Assembly (NCBI GenBank): GCA_937967705.1 | Contig: CALCJG010000471.1 | Location: forward strand, 1-5,548 | Origin: an uncultured Spirochaetia bacterium | Lineage (GTDB): Bacteria > Spirochaetota > UBA4802 > JAGODF01 | Direction: 5' to 3' | DNA: 5,548 nt | Shown: one piece after another, positions 1 through 5,548 of the stretch | How positions within the stretch are numbered: position 1 is the stretch's first letter | Layout: each line of letters begins with the position of its first letter | Notes under the pieces: model-generated | The model's input: the letters and a program-made list of their open reading frames with translations, nothing else | The model's database searches: none | Told to the model about the DNA's origin: nothing | Position numbers and translations under genes: made by a program

Positions 1-48
1 CGACCACCGAGATCTACACTCTTTCCCTACACGACGCTCTTCCGATCT
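1..48 (+). other. Illumina TruSeq/P5 adapter contamination (artefact)
   Basis: These 48 bases match, from memory, the 3' part of the standard Illumina universal (P5/TruSeq read 1) adapter, including its CTACACGACGCTCTTCCGATCT-type end, which finishes at base 48. They are not genomic. Genomic sequence begins at 49. The adapter contributes a false C-terminal tail, GRASCRERV, to the minus-strand gene next to it, and supplies that frame's apparent TAG stop at 14-16. This peptide tail is a familiar signature of untrimmed adapter in deposited proteins. It should be trimmed before annotation. Confidence 0.97.
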
Positions 49-721
49 TGAGACGTTCCAGCCCGATGATACGGTCAAACTCTTCCAGGGAGGCTCTGAC
101 CCCCTCCGCACAGCTGAGATCGTACCCCGCGGCGAAAACATGGCTGGTATCCAGACATATGGAAAGCCTTCCAGGATAACGGGAGGCAGCAAGGATATCC
201 CTGAGGTGTTCAAAGCGGTATCCGAAGGAGCTGCCCTGCCCCGCAGTCGTTTCCAGAAGTATCCTGACGGAAGGAGGCCCCTCCTCTTCCAGGATTCTGT
301 CCAGCGAGCAGGCGATATGCGACGCTGCGGACATCTCCCCCCTACCGCCGTGGCTTCCGGGATGGATGACGAAATCGGTAATGCCCAGCAGGGCAGCCCG
401 GGATAGTTCTTCTCCCAGGGATTTAATCGATTTCTCCAGGATACCCCCTTCCCCGCAGAGATTGATGAGATAACCGCCATGGGCCGCCAGGTAGAGGCGC
501 ATTTCTCCAACCTCATCCCGGAACCGGGCGGCATCATCGGGATTCCGAGAGGTCATGTTCCATTGACGGGCGTTTTTCAGAAATATCTGAGCAGCGTTGA
601 TTCGCAGCGCCCGTATTCGATCCAGAACGCGAAACAGTCCTCCCGCCGCTGAAACATGGACCCCCAGACGCCGGACATCACCCTCTCTGGACCCTTTTTT
701 TATTGACGAAATCTTTTTCAA
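49..721 (-). CDS. nfo: Endonuclease IV (AP endonuclease), 3'-truncated by contig end
   Basis: Endonuclease IV is a zinc-dependent enzyme of base excision repair that cuts DNA 5' of abasic sites and removes blocked 3' ends; it acts in the cytoplasm on the chromosome. About 225 genuine residues are present, against ~280 in E. coli Nfo. Visible family motifs are HVSAAGG (22-28), KNARQW (49-54), HGGYLINL (81-88), HPGSH (120-124), ETTAGQGS (157-164) and LDTSHVFAAGYDL (190-202). By comparison with E. coli Nfo, the metal ligands H81, H120, E157, D191 and H194 are present. The HLND segment, later ligands and C-terminus are lost. Residues from 226 on, and the stop at 14-16, are adapter-encoded. The start is a TTG at 719-721 with a GGGAGGA ribosome site at 735-741; the spacing is rather long, but no better in-frame start precedes the first motif. 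An N-terminal lysine-rich extension of ~18 residues precedes the usual start of the family. It is transcribed divergently from the Clp-type gene. Confidence 0.93.
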
Positions 722-784
722 GGCCGTACAATTTTCCTCCCGGATGATAAATACAGACCGACAGATAACAATGTCTTGTCATAC

Positions 785-803
785 AGACTTGGTTTATCAG
801 TCT
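785..803. promoter_or_regulatory. Short dyad in the divergent intergenic region, possible operator
   Basis: AGACT (785-789) and AGTCT (799-803) form a perfect 5-bp inverted repeat with a 9-base centre, and the right arm overlaps the candidate nfo -10. An ATACAGAC direct repeat (751-758 and 781-788) lies just to its left, offset by 30 bases, close to three helical turns. The position between two divergent genes suits a regulator site, but half-sites this short can occur by chance and no known operator was recognised. Confidence 0.18.
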
Positions 804-827
804 ACACCAATAGGGTCATCCGTTCAA
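799..827 (-). promoter_or_regulatory. Candidate sigma70-type promoter for nfo
   Basis: Reading the minus strand, a TTGAAC -35 (822-827) and a TAGACT -10 (799-804) are separated by 17 bases, each matching consensus at four of six positions. Transcription would start near 792, giving a leader of ~70 bases that contains the GGGAGGA ribosome site. A second match closer to the gene, TTGTTA (766-771) and TATCAT (744-749) with a 16-base spacer, has a better -10 but would start inside the ribosome site, so it is less likely. This is pattern matching only; the bacterial group and its sigma factor preferences are unknown. Confidence 0.3.
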
Positions 828-831
828 GGGG
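826..831 (+). promoter_or_regulatory. Ribosome binding site that sets the Clp-type gene start
   Basis: AAGGGG lies four bases before the ATG at 836. This favours the ATG over the in-frame TTG at 776, which would add 20 residues (SYRLGLSVYTNRV and following) that look like translated intergenic DNA, have no ribosome site at useful distance, and would overlap the divergent promoter region. Confidence 0.6.
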
Positions 832-835
832 CAAT

Positions 836-3340
836 ATGGGAAAAGAAAAAAAACCGCTGGAATCGGCTGAGGAGCTGAATAAAAAGGGCAACGGCTTTTA
901 TGATAAAAAAGAGTATCATAAGGCCATAGAATTCTACGAGAAGGCCATCAAGGCTGATGCAGCCTATGTCTGGGCCTACTATAACCTGGGGCTGGCCCAT
1001 AAAAACCTCGGGGATTACGAAAAGGCCAGGGAGAACATGGAAAAGGCCATTCAGCTGGACCCACAATACACCGATGCCATCAATCAGCTGGGTAATCTTT
1101 ATTATGATCAGCGGGAATACGAGGAAGCGGAAAAATGCTATAGCCGGGTGCAGGCCCTGAACCCCACTCTGCATTACGTCTATTACAATCTGATGCTCAT
1201 CGAAAAGGAGAGGAAAAACCGGGAGAAGGTTTTTGAGCTGCTGCAAAAATCCCTGGAACTGAAACCCGATTACTCCCTGGCGCTCAACGAGATGGGGAAC
1301 TACTATTACGACGACAGCGAGTATGACAAGGCGCGGGATTACTATCAGAAGGCCCTGGCCGCAGACCCTCAGAACAAATACGCCCTCTACAACATGGGGC
1401 TGATTGCCGAGCTGGACAGCGACAACGAAACGGCCAGGCACTTTTATGAGAAATCACTCACAGTGGATCCCAATTACGAACTCCCCCTGACTGCCCTGCG
1501 GAAAATCAAGGACAAAATGAAGGACTTGGGCGAGCTGAAAGACAATCAGGGCGCCTCGGCCGGTAAGACCGATGCGGGGGGTGAGAGTCCCGAGTCCTTC
1601 ATCAAGAAGATAGGACGCAACCTGAATGAGTTGGCAAAGGCCGGCCGGTTGAACGAGGTAATCGGGCGGGACCGGGAGATAGAGACCATCCTCGAGATCC
1701 TGCACAAGAGATTCAAGAACAATCCTCTCATCATCGGTCACCCGGGAACGGGTAAAACCGCCATCGTTGAGGGGATCGCCAAAAGGATCGCCGAGGGGAA
1801 GGTCCCGGAGAATTTTAAAAAAAAGGAGATCATCGAGATCAATACGGGATTTCTCATCGCTGGTACCAAGTACCGGGGGGATTTCGAGATCAAGATCAAG
1901 AAGATACTGGATGACGCCAGGAACAATCCCGACATCATCCTGTTCATTGACGAACTGCACACCATTATAGGGGCGGGGCGGGTGGAGGACAGCAACCTCG
2001 ATATCGCCCAGATGCTGAAGCCGGCCCTCCAGAACGGCGATATCACCTGTATAGGCGCCACCACGACCGGAGAATACCGCCGCTACATAGAAAGCGATCC
2101 CGCCCTTGAGCGGAGATTCTATCCCGTCATGATCGACGAGCTCTCTCCCGAGGCCACCTGCGAAATCCTCTGTAACACGCTTCCCAAGGCGAATGAGTAC
2201 TACATTACGGAAACCACCAAGGACAACATAGACGAGATCGTCCGACTCTGCAGCCGGCATCTCAAGAAACGCTACTTTCCCGACAAGGCCATCGATATTT
2301 TTGAGAAGCTGGCCTCCCGCTGTTCCCTGAAGGGTCGCAGGACCATCAGTTCGGAAGACATTCGTCAGATGATTGCCGAGACGGCAGGGGTTCAGTTCGT
2401 CGAGGATGATGAGGACGAAATCAGCAAACTGGCTCACCTGGAGGAATCACTTAAGAAGGAGATCTTCGGTCAGGACAGCGCCATCGACGCTGTCTGCAAT
2501 ATCCTCCGCATCACCAAGCGCCGCCTTGACCTGCGGCCCGAGAGGCCGGACGGTGTTTTTTTACTGACAGGCCCAACCGGCGTTGGAAAAACCTTCCTCG
2601 CCAAGTCACTGACCCGGCAACTCTACGGCAGCGAGAAATATCTCATCCAACTTGACATGAGCGAGTACAGCGAACCATTCAGCGTCTCTAAACTCATAGG
2701 CGCCCCTCCCGGATATGTGGGCTTTGAAACAGCCACTCCACTCTCGGCAGTCATCGAGGAAAATCCCACTTCCATTCTGCTCCTGGACGAGATTGAAAAA
2801 GCGGACCAGAGCGTCATCCGGCTCTTTCTGCAGGTCTTTGAGGAGGGACGGATCACAGACACCAAAGGGAGAAAAATCTATTTCTCTGACATCACCATCA
2901 TCATGACGAGCAATATCATGACAAGGCAAAATCTCCCTCTGGGCTTCTTCCAGATGGAAGGAGGCCGAAACAACTCTGACCGGGTAGTGGAGGAATTATC
3001 GCGCCACTTCCCCCGGGAGTTTCTCAACCGCATCGATGAGATCATCCTCTTCCGGTCCCTCGGAAGGGAGGACGTGAGGAACATCCTGGTCAGCAACATC
3101 ATCACCGCCGCGGAGGAAAGATTTTCCCGGGAAGGAGTCCTTCTGCATTTTAGCGATACCCTCATAGAACATATCATAGCGGAAGGCTACAGCTCCGAAC
3201 AGGGAGCCCGCAATCTCCTCAGGACCTTCGAGAAAATGATACTGGCGCCCCTGGTAAAGCATCTCTATGCCGGAGGAGGCAAGAATGCCGACATCCGCCT
3301 CGACTGGAAGGGGGGCGTGCTGGACATATCTGCCTCATAA
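836..3340 (+). CDS. TPR-fused Clp/HSP100 double AAA+ ATPase (ClpA/ClpC-like unfoldase)
   Basis: An 834-residue protein predicted to be a cytoplasmic hexameric ATP-driven protein unfoldase. Residues 11-214 are six consecutive 34-residue TPRs, then a polar linker (~215-250). AAA+ module 1 follows: ELAKAGRLNEVIGRDREI (265-282), Walker A GHPGTGKT (301-308), pore loop KYRGDFE (345-351), Walker B IILFIDELH (367-375), sensor GATTTGEYR (407-415) and arginine-finger ALERRF (423-428). AAA+ module 2 has Walker A GPTGVGKT (579-586), pore loop GAPPGYVGF (622-630), Walker B ILLLDEIEKA (647-656), sensor TSN (691-693), arginine-finger FLNRIDEI (729-736) and sensor-2 GAR (790-792). All catalytic residues look intact. 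The ClpA/B/C N-domain is absent, and the inter-module region is too short for the ClpB/ClpC coiled-coil M-domain. LGF (702-704) sits between sensor 1 and the arginine finger of module 2, where ClpA has IGL and ClpC has VGF for docking ClpP. ClpP partnership is therefore plausible but inferred; no clpP is in the window. The TPRs probably recruit substrates or partners. The gene ends in TAA. Confidence 0.93.
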   Translation: MGKEKKPLESAEELNKKGNGFYDKKEYHKAIEFYEKAIKADAAYVWAYYNLGLAHKNLGDYEKARENMEKAIQLDPQYTDAINQLGNLYYDQREYEEAEKCYSRVQALNPTLHYVYYNLMLIEKERKNREKVFELLQKSLELKPDYSLALNEMGNYYYDDSEYDKARDYYQKALAADPQNKYALYNMGLIAELDSDNETARHFYEKSLTVDPNYELPLTALRKIKDKMKDLGELKDNQGASAGKTDAGGESPESFIKKIGRNLNELAKAGRLNEVIGRDREIETILEILHKRFKNNPLIIGHPGTGKTAIVEGIAKRIAEGKVPENFKKKEIIEINTGFLIAGTKYRGDFEIKIKKILDDARNNPDIILFIDELHTIIGAGRVEDSNLDIAQMLKPALQNGDITCIGATTTGEYRRYIESDPALERRFYPVMIDELSPEATCEILCNTLPKANEYYITETTKDNIDEIVRLCSRHLKKRYFPDKAIDIFEKLASRCSLKGRRTISSEDIRQMIAETAGVQFVEDDEDEISKLAHLEESLKKEIFGQDSAIDAVCNILRITKRRLDLRPERPDGVFLLTGPTGVGKTFLAKSLTRQLYGSEKYLIQLDMSEYSEPFSVSKLIGAPPGYVGFETATPLSAVIEENPTSILLLDEIEKADQSVIRLFLQVFEEGRITDTKGRKIYFSDITIIMTSNIMTRQNLPLGFFQMEGGRNNSDRVVEELSRHFPREFLNRIDEIILFRSLGREDVRNILVSNIITAAEERFSREGVLLHFSDTLIEHIIAEGYSSEQGARNLLRTFEKMILAPLVKHLYAGGGKNADIRLDWKGGVLDISAS
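866..1477 (+). repeat. Six in-frame 102-bp units encoding TPR motifs
   Basis: Protein residues 11-214 divide without gaps into six 34-residue units (11-44, 45-78, 79-112, 113-146, 147-180, 181-214). Each carries the TPR pattern: a hydrophobic or aromatic/glycine pair near unit position 8 (NKKGN, YNLGL, NQLGN, YNLML, NEMGN, YNMGL), a tyrosine or similar residue mid-unit, an alanine near position 20, and a proline or equivalent near position 32 (LDPQY, LNPTL, LKPDY, ADPQN, VDPNY). Unit 1 has KADAAY in place of the proline motif. The repeats are clearly diverged at DNA level, so this is an old protein array and not a recent DNA duplication. Confidence 0.9.
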
Positions 3341-3402
3341 TCCCGGTGATAGGTAGAGGCTGTGAGACCGTTTCTTATCGACGAAGACCATGAGAGGGTC
3401 CT

Positions 3403-4716
3403 GTGAAATACCGTTTCCTCATAATATTGTGGACACTCCTGGCAGTCGTTCAGACATTTTCCGCATTCGCCACCGATTCAGGCCACTATCTTGGCGGCAT
3501 ATCAACCGTTGCAGACAACGGACCCTTTGATGTCTTTCGCAATCCGGCCCTGCTTACACGTTTAAAGGGCAATGCCGCAATCGGCCTGGAAACCGCTTCC
3601 CTCATAAAAGAGATCCCCAGGGCAGACGGATCCGTCGACGCCCTCTACGAGGGTGAGACGACGATCTCCCAGGATTGTCAGATATCCCTATCTCCCGCCA
3701 GAGCTTTTGAGGGGGCAATAGCCATTGCCGTAAAACCAACTGAGACAGTGGCTCTGGCCCTGGGATATTTTCAGGGCTACAACAGATCACGGAAGGAGAT
3801 CCGGGTGGAGGTTGTTACGGGGTCTTCTGTCAAAACGATCGTTTTGGACTATCGTGATGAGGATATTGTCTATGCTCTGACCCCATCAGCCGGTTTTAAC
3901 ATCTCAGACGCTCTGACCCTCGGCTTTAAGACGGCTGCGGTATCAAGGAAATCCAATATGAGGAGAAATGAGAGCCAGAATTCGACAAATTCAGGCCTGC
4001 TGTCCAAGGAAAATGAGAAAACCCTCCTCGCTGAATTCAACCTGGAACCGTCTATGGGATTACTATGGAATTCGTACACCCTCCAGGTGGGTCTGATTTT
4101 AGGGATAGGCTCTTTTTCCTGGTCAAAGGAACAAAAGGAGATGAAGTATCAGGATATTCTGTTGCCTTCGAACAGCTATGACCAGTCCGGTCAAACTTCA
4201 TTATCGGGAAAGATGACCAAACCTCCTTATGTCCATGCTGGCATGTTCTTGGACATCAACAGCCTTCTGGGCATCGGCGTAGAAGTCGGTCTTCATCTCC
4301 CTTCAACATATAACAAGAGTACTCTGACGGCGGAAAACAATGAACTCCGTTCTCATGAACGTAAAATCGTTAATAAAAACACATATTCCATGGCTGCAGG
4401 CATGCGGTTGTCCATATCTCACGATATCATTCTAAATCTAGGAAGCTCATATCAGCATACGTCATATACTGATAAATCTCATGACTACAGCAACCTGGAT
4501 ATGATAAAGAAAGAAACCAGACATTATATGATTTCTGCAGGAGCAGATTGCTTTGCAACTCAAAAACTCAGAATTTCACTATCAACACAAATCAATTACA
4601 ATAGAGATATACTCCAGAATAGCACAAGCATCCCGCAGAAAATCAGCCTTGATTTATCTGAAACAGATATAAGCCTTTCAGTACGTACGGGGTTTGTGAT
4701 AGTAAAGTTTTTTTAG
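3403..4716 (+). CDS. Secreted outer-membrane beta-barrel protein, FadL/PorV-like
   Basis: A 437-residue protein whose exact family I cannot name. Residues 1-23 are a signal peptide: a short basic start (MKYR), a hydrophobic core (FLIILWTLLAVV) and an AFA cleavage site before TDSG. Near the mature N-terminus is DVFRNPALL (43-51); an N-terminal NPA motif is typical of FadL/OmpP1 and PorV/UPF0164-type barrels. The rest alternates polar and hydrophobic residues in many short strands with glycine and aromatic residues (ALALGYFQGYN, LTLGFKTAAV, YTLQVGLILGIGSF, IGVEVGLHLP, YSMAAGMRLSIS, LRISLSTQINYN) and polar loops, and it ends in FVIVKFF, a C-terminal aromatic typical of barrels recognised by the BAM machinery. 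Transport of a hydrophobic compound or a structural role are both possible. The start is GTG with GAGAGGG at 3392-3398, 62 bases after the Clp-type gene, with no terminator seen between them. GC content falls sharply along the gene (57% at 3541-3600, 28% at 4561-4620). It ends in TAG. Confidence 0.8.
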   Translation: MKYRFLIILWTLLAVVQTFSAFATDSGHYLGGISTVADNGPFDVFRNPALLTRLKGNAAIGLETASLIKEIPRADGSVDALYEGETTISQDCQISLSPARAFEGAIAIAVKPTETVALALGYFQGYNRSRKEIRVEVVTGSSVKTIVLDYRDEDIVYALTPSAGFNISDALTLGFKTAAVSRKSNMRRNESQNSTNSGLLSKENEKTLLAEFNLEPSMGLLWNSYTLQVGLILGIGSFSWSKEQKEMKYQDILLPSNSYDQSGQTSLSGKMTKPPYVHAGMFLDINSLLGIGVEVGLHLPSTYNKSTLTAENNELRSHERKIVNKNTYSMAAGMRLSISHDIILNLGSSYQHTSYTDKSHDYSNLDMIKKETRHYMISAGADCFATQKLRISLSTQINYNRDILQNSTSIPQKISLDLSETDISLSVRTGFVIVKFF

Positions 4717-4790
4717 AAAACCGATTGAATTATACAAAATCTTTACTATTGTTTTCACACGTTAAAAAATCCATTATCGGGTGAATAGAC

Positions 4791-5531
4791 ATGGAACATT
4801 ACAATCTCCTTATCATTGGAGGTGTAGCAGCTGGAATGAGCGCCGCATCACAGGCACGACGTGTCAATAATGATATTACCATTGGTGTATTGGAGAAAAG
4901 TGACCATGTTTCCTACGCCGCCTGCGGTATGCCGTATTTTATCGGTGGTCATATCAGAGAAGTGGGACGTCTCATCGCAATAAACAAGGATGATTTCATC
5001 AACAAGCGTCATATTAGCATAACAACGATGGCAGAAGCGACAGCGATTGACTTTCACAAAAAAGAAACTCTGATCAGGGAAAGAGATAAAGAACGCATAA
5101 TCCATTATGACAAATTGGTATTGGCCACTGGGGCCAGAGCCTTTATACCCCCAATAGATGGAACGCTTTTACCCCATGTGTTTACACTCAGAAACCTTGA
5201 GGATGGCATTACAATCAAAAGCTTTATCGAGGAGCATTACCCAAAAAGCTGCCTCTTGATAGGGGGAGGTTTCATTGGACTTGAGATGGCTGAAGCCTTG
5301 AGCAAACGGGGCATTAGTATAACAATCATAGAAAAAGCCGAGTCCGTCGCCATTGCCATGGATACTGAAATAAGAGAAAAGATAACCGCCAAACTTTTAG
5401 AGCAGGGCATTGAAATACTAAACGATACCAGCGTCACAACCATCGAGCAGGAATTAAATCAACTGTCGGTTAAGTTGTCAAAGGGTCAGAGCCTCTCTGG
5501 ATTTCCCCCGAAAATCAGGACACTCAGTTAA
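4791..5531 (+). CDS. FAD/NAD(P)-dependent disulfide oxidoreductase (CoA-disulfide reductase/NADH oxidase type), C-terminally truncated
   Basis: A flavoprotein of the pyridine nucleotide-disulfide oxidoreductase family. Relatives reduce CoA disulfide or persulfides, or oxidise NADH with oxygen, using one redox-active cysteine. Visible parts are the FAD-binding start LLIIGGVAAGMSAA (6-19), redox cysteine C45 in SYAACGMPYFIGG (41-53), the LVLATGARAFIPPIDG segment (109-124) and an NAD(P)H-binding motif LIGGGFIGLEMAEAL (156-170). Full-length members have ~440-560 residues; here only 246 are open. Residues 1 to ~235 fit the family, but 237-246 (GFPPKIRTLS) do not, and the second half of the FAD domain (AAGD-type motif) and the dimerisation domain are missing. 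The other two frames downstream do not resume the family sequence. An IS-like terminus begins at about 5498, so the gene is probably interrupted, or the contig is misjoined there. The start is ATG with GGGTGA at 4779-4784. CoADR-type enzymes usually have Asn before the cysteine; here it is Ala44, so the substrate is uncertain. Confidence 0.85.
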   Translation: MEHYNLLIIGGVAAGMSAASQARRVNNDITIGVLEKSDHVSYAACGMPYFIGGHIREVGRLIAINKDDFINKRHISITTMAEATAIDFHKKETLIRERDKERIIHYDKLVLATGARAFIPPIDGTLLPHVFTLRNLEDGITIKSFIEEHYPKSCLLIGGGFIGLEMAEALSKRGISITIIEKAESVAIAMDTEIREKITAKLLEQGIEILNDTSVTTIEQELNQLSVKLSKGQSLSGFPPKIRTLS

Positions 5532-5548
5532 GCTTAGAACCGATATTA
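5498..5548. mobile_element. Putative terminus of an IS3-family-like insertion sequence (partial)
   Basis: Starting with TG at 5498, the sequence TGGATTTCCCCCGAAAATC is followed by AGGACACTCAG. This resembles the TG...CCCC(C)nAAAA...GGACA layout common at ends of IS3-family elements. It starts exactly where the oxidoreductase loses homology, and the following ~20 bases are non-coding in character, as in the leader before an IS orfA. Only one end is visible, so no inverted-repeat partner, transposase or target duplication can be confirmed. Recognition is from memory of family ends. The contig stopping ~50 bases inside is what a short-read assembly does on reaching a multicopy repeat. Confidence 0.45.

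Noticed and set aside
140..406. Plus-strand 88-residue open frame overlapping nfo
   Set aside because: It is opposite the conserved endonuclease IV motifs and has no similarity I recognise.
776..835. In-frame upstream TTG that would lengthen the TPR-Clp protein by 20 residues
   Set aside because: It has no ribosome site and its sequence is unlike the domain. The ATG at 836 has AAGGGG at suitable distance and directly precedes the TPR array.
824..1441. Antisense open frame of 205 residues rich in hydrophobic residues, resembling a membrane protein
   Set aside because: It mirrors the TPR-coding repeats. Its hydrophobic look comes from reverse-reading the acidic/lysine/tyrosine codons of the repeats, and no ribosome site or domain supports it.
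1454..2437. Long antisense open frame of 327 residues opposite the Clp-type ATPase gene
   Set aside because: It lies fully opposite strongly conserved AAA+ coding sequence and shows no recognisable domain. Such frames are expected opposite GC-rich genes with biased third positions.
3386..3400. Small hairpin GACC/GGTC with the ribosome site of the barrel gene in its loop, and an out-of-frame ATG at 3390
   Set aside because: A 4-bp stem is too weak to call a regulatory structure or terminator. The ATG opens a short frame overlapping the barrel gene with no recognisable product.
4717..4790. Possible promoter or terminator before the oxidoreductase (TTGTTT at 4749-4754, CATTAT at 4772-4777)
   Set aside because: The -10 would leave only a few leader bases before the ATG and would place the start inside the GGGTGA ribosome site. 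The region is simply AT-rich. No stem followed by a T-run is present.
1..5548. CRISPR arrays, tRNA or rRNA genes, toxin-antitoxin or phage-defence modules
   Set aside because: No regularly spaced repeats, tRNA cloverleaf or rRNA-like sequence was seen, and the genes present do not form a recognisable defence system.

Overview
This looks like a complete short contig from a draft or metagenomic assembly, not a stretch of a finished genome. The first 48 bases are an Illumina sequencing adapter. The last ~51 bases look like the end of an insertion sequence, a usual place for a short-read assembly to stop. The genes point to a Gram-negative (diderm) bacterium, because one encodes a secreted outer-membrane beta-barrel protein. 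The phylum cannot be fixed from this window. A TPR-fused Clp ATPase beside a FadL-like barrel would fit a spirochaete or a deltaproteobacterium-like lineage, but that is a weak inference.

Layout. At 49-721 (minus strand) lies the N-terminal ~225 residues of endonuclease IV (nfo), an AP endonuclease for base excision repair, cut off by the contig end and falsely extended into the adapter. A ~114-bp divergent intergenic region (722-835) separates it from an 834-residue Clp/HSP100-type double AAA+ ATPase (836-3340, plus strand). In that protein the usual Clp N-domain is replaced by six consecutive 34-residue TPR repeats. Both ATPase modules look intact, and an LGF tripeptide sits where ClpA and ClpC carry their ClpP-docking loop. 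After 62 bp comes a GTG-started, signal-peptide-bearing, FadL/PorV-like outer-membrane protein (3403-4716). After another 74 bp comes a flavin-dependent pyridine nucleotide-disulfide oxidoreductase of the CoA-disulfide reductase/NADH oxidase type (4791 onward). Homology to that family stops abruptly near 5497, and the frame closes at 5531.

How the genes relate. The three plus-strand genes are co-oriented with short gaps and no clear terminator between them, so co-transcription is possible, but their functions do not form an obvious pathway. Base composition changes within the barrel gene: the Clp gene and the start of the barrel gene are GC-rich, while the end of the barrel gene and the oxidoreductase are AT-rich. 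The right part of the contig may therefore have a different history from the left. The most interesting biological item is the TPR-Clp ATPase, a plausible unfoldase whose substrate recognition has been re-engineered around TPRs. The most important practical items are the adapter contamination and the putative IS junction.
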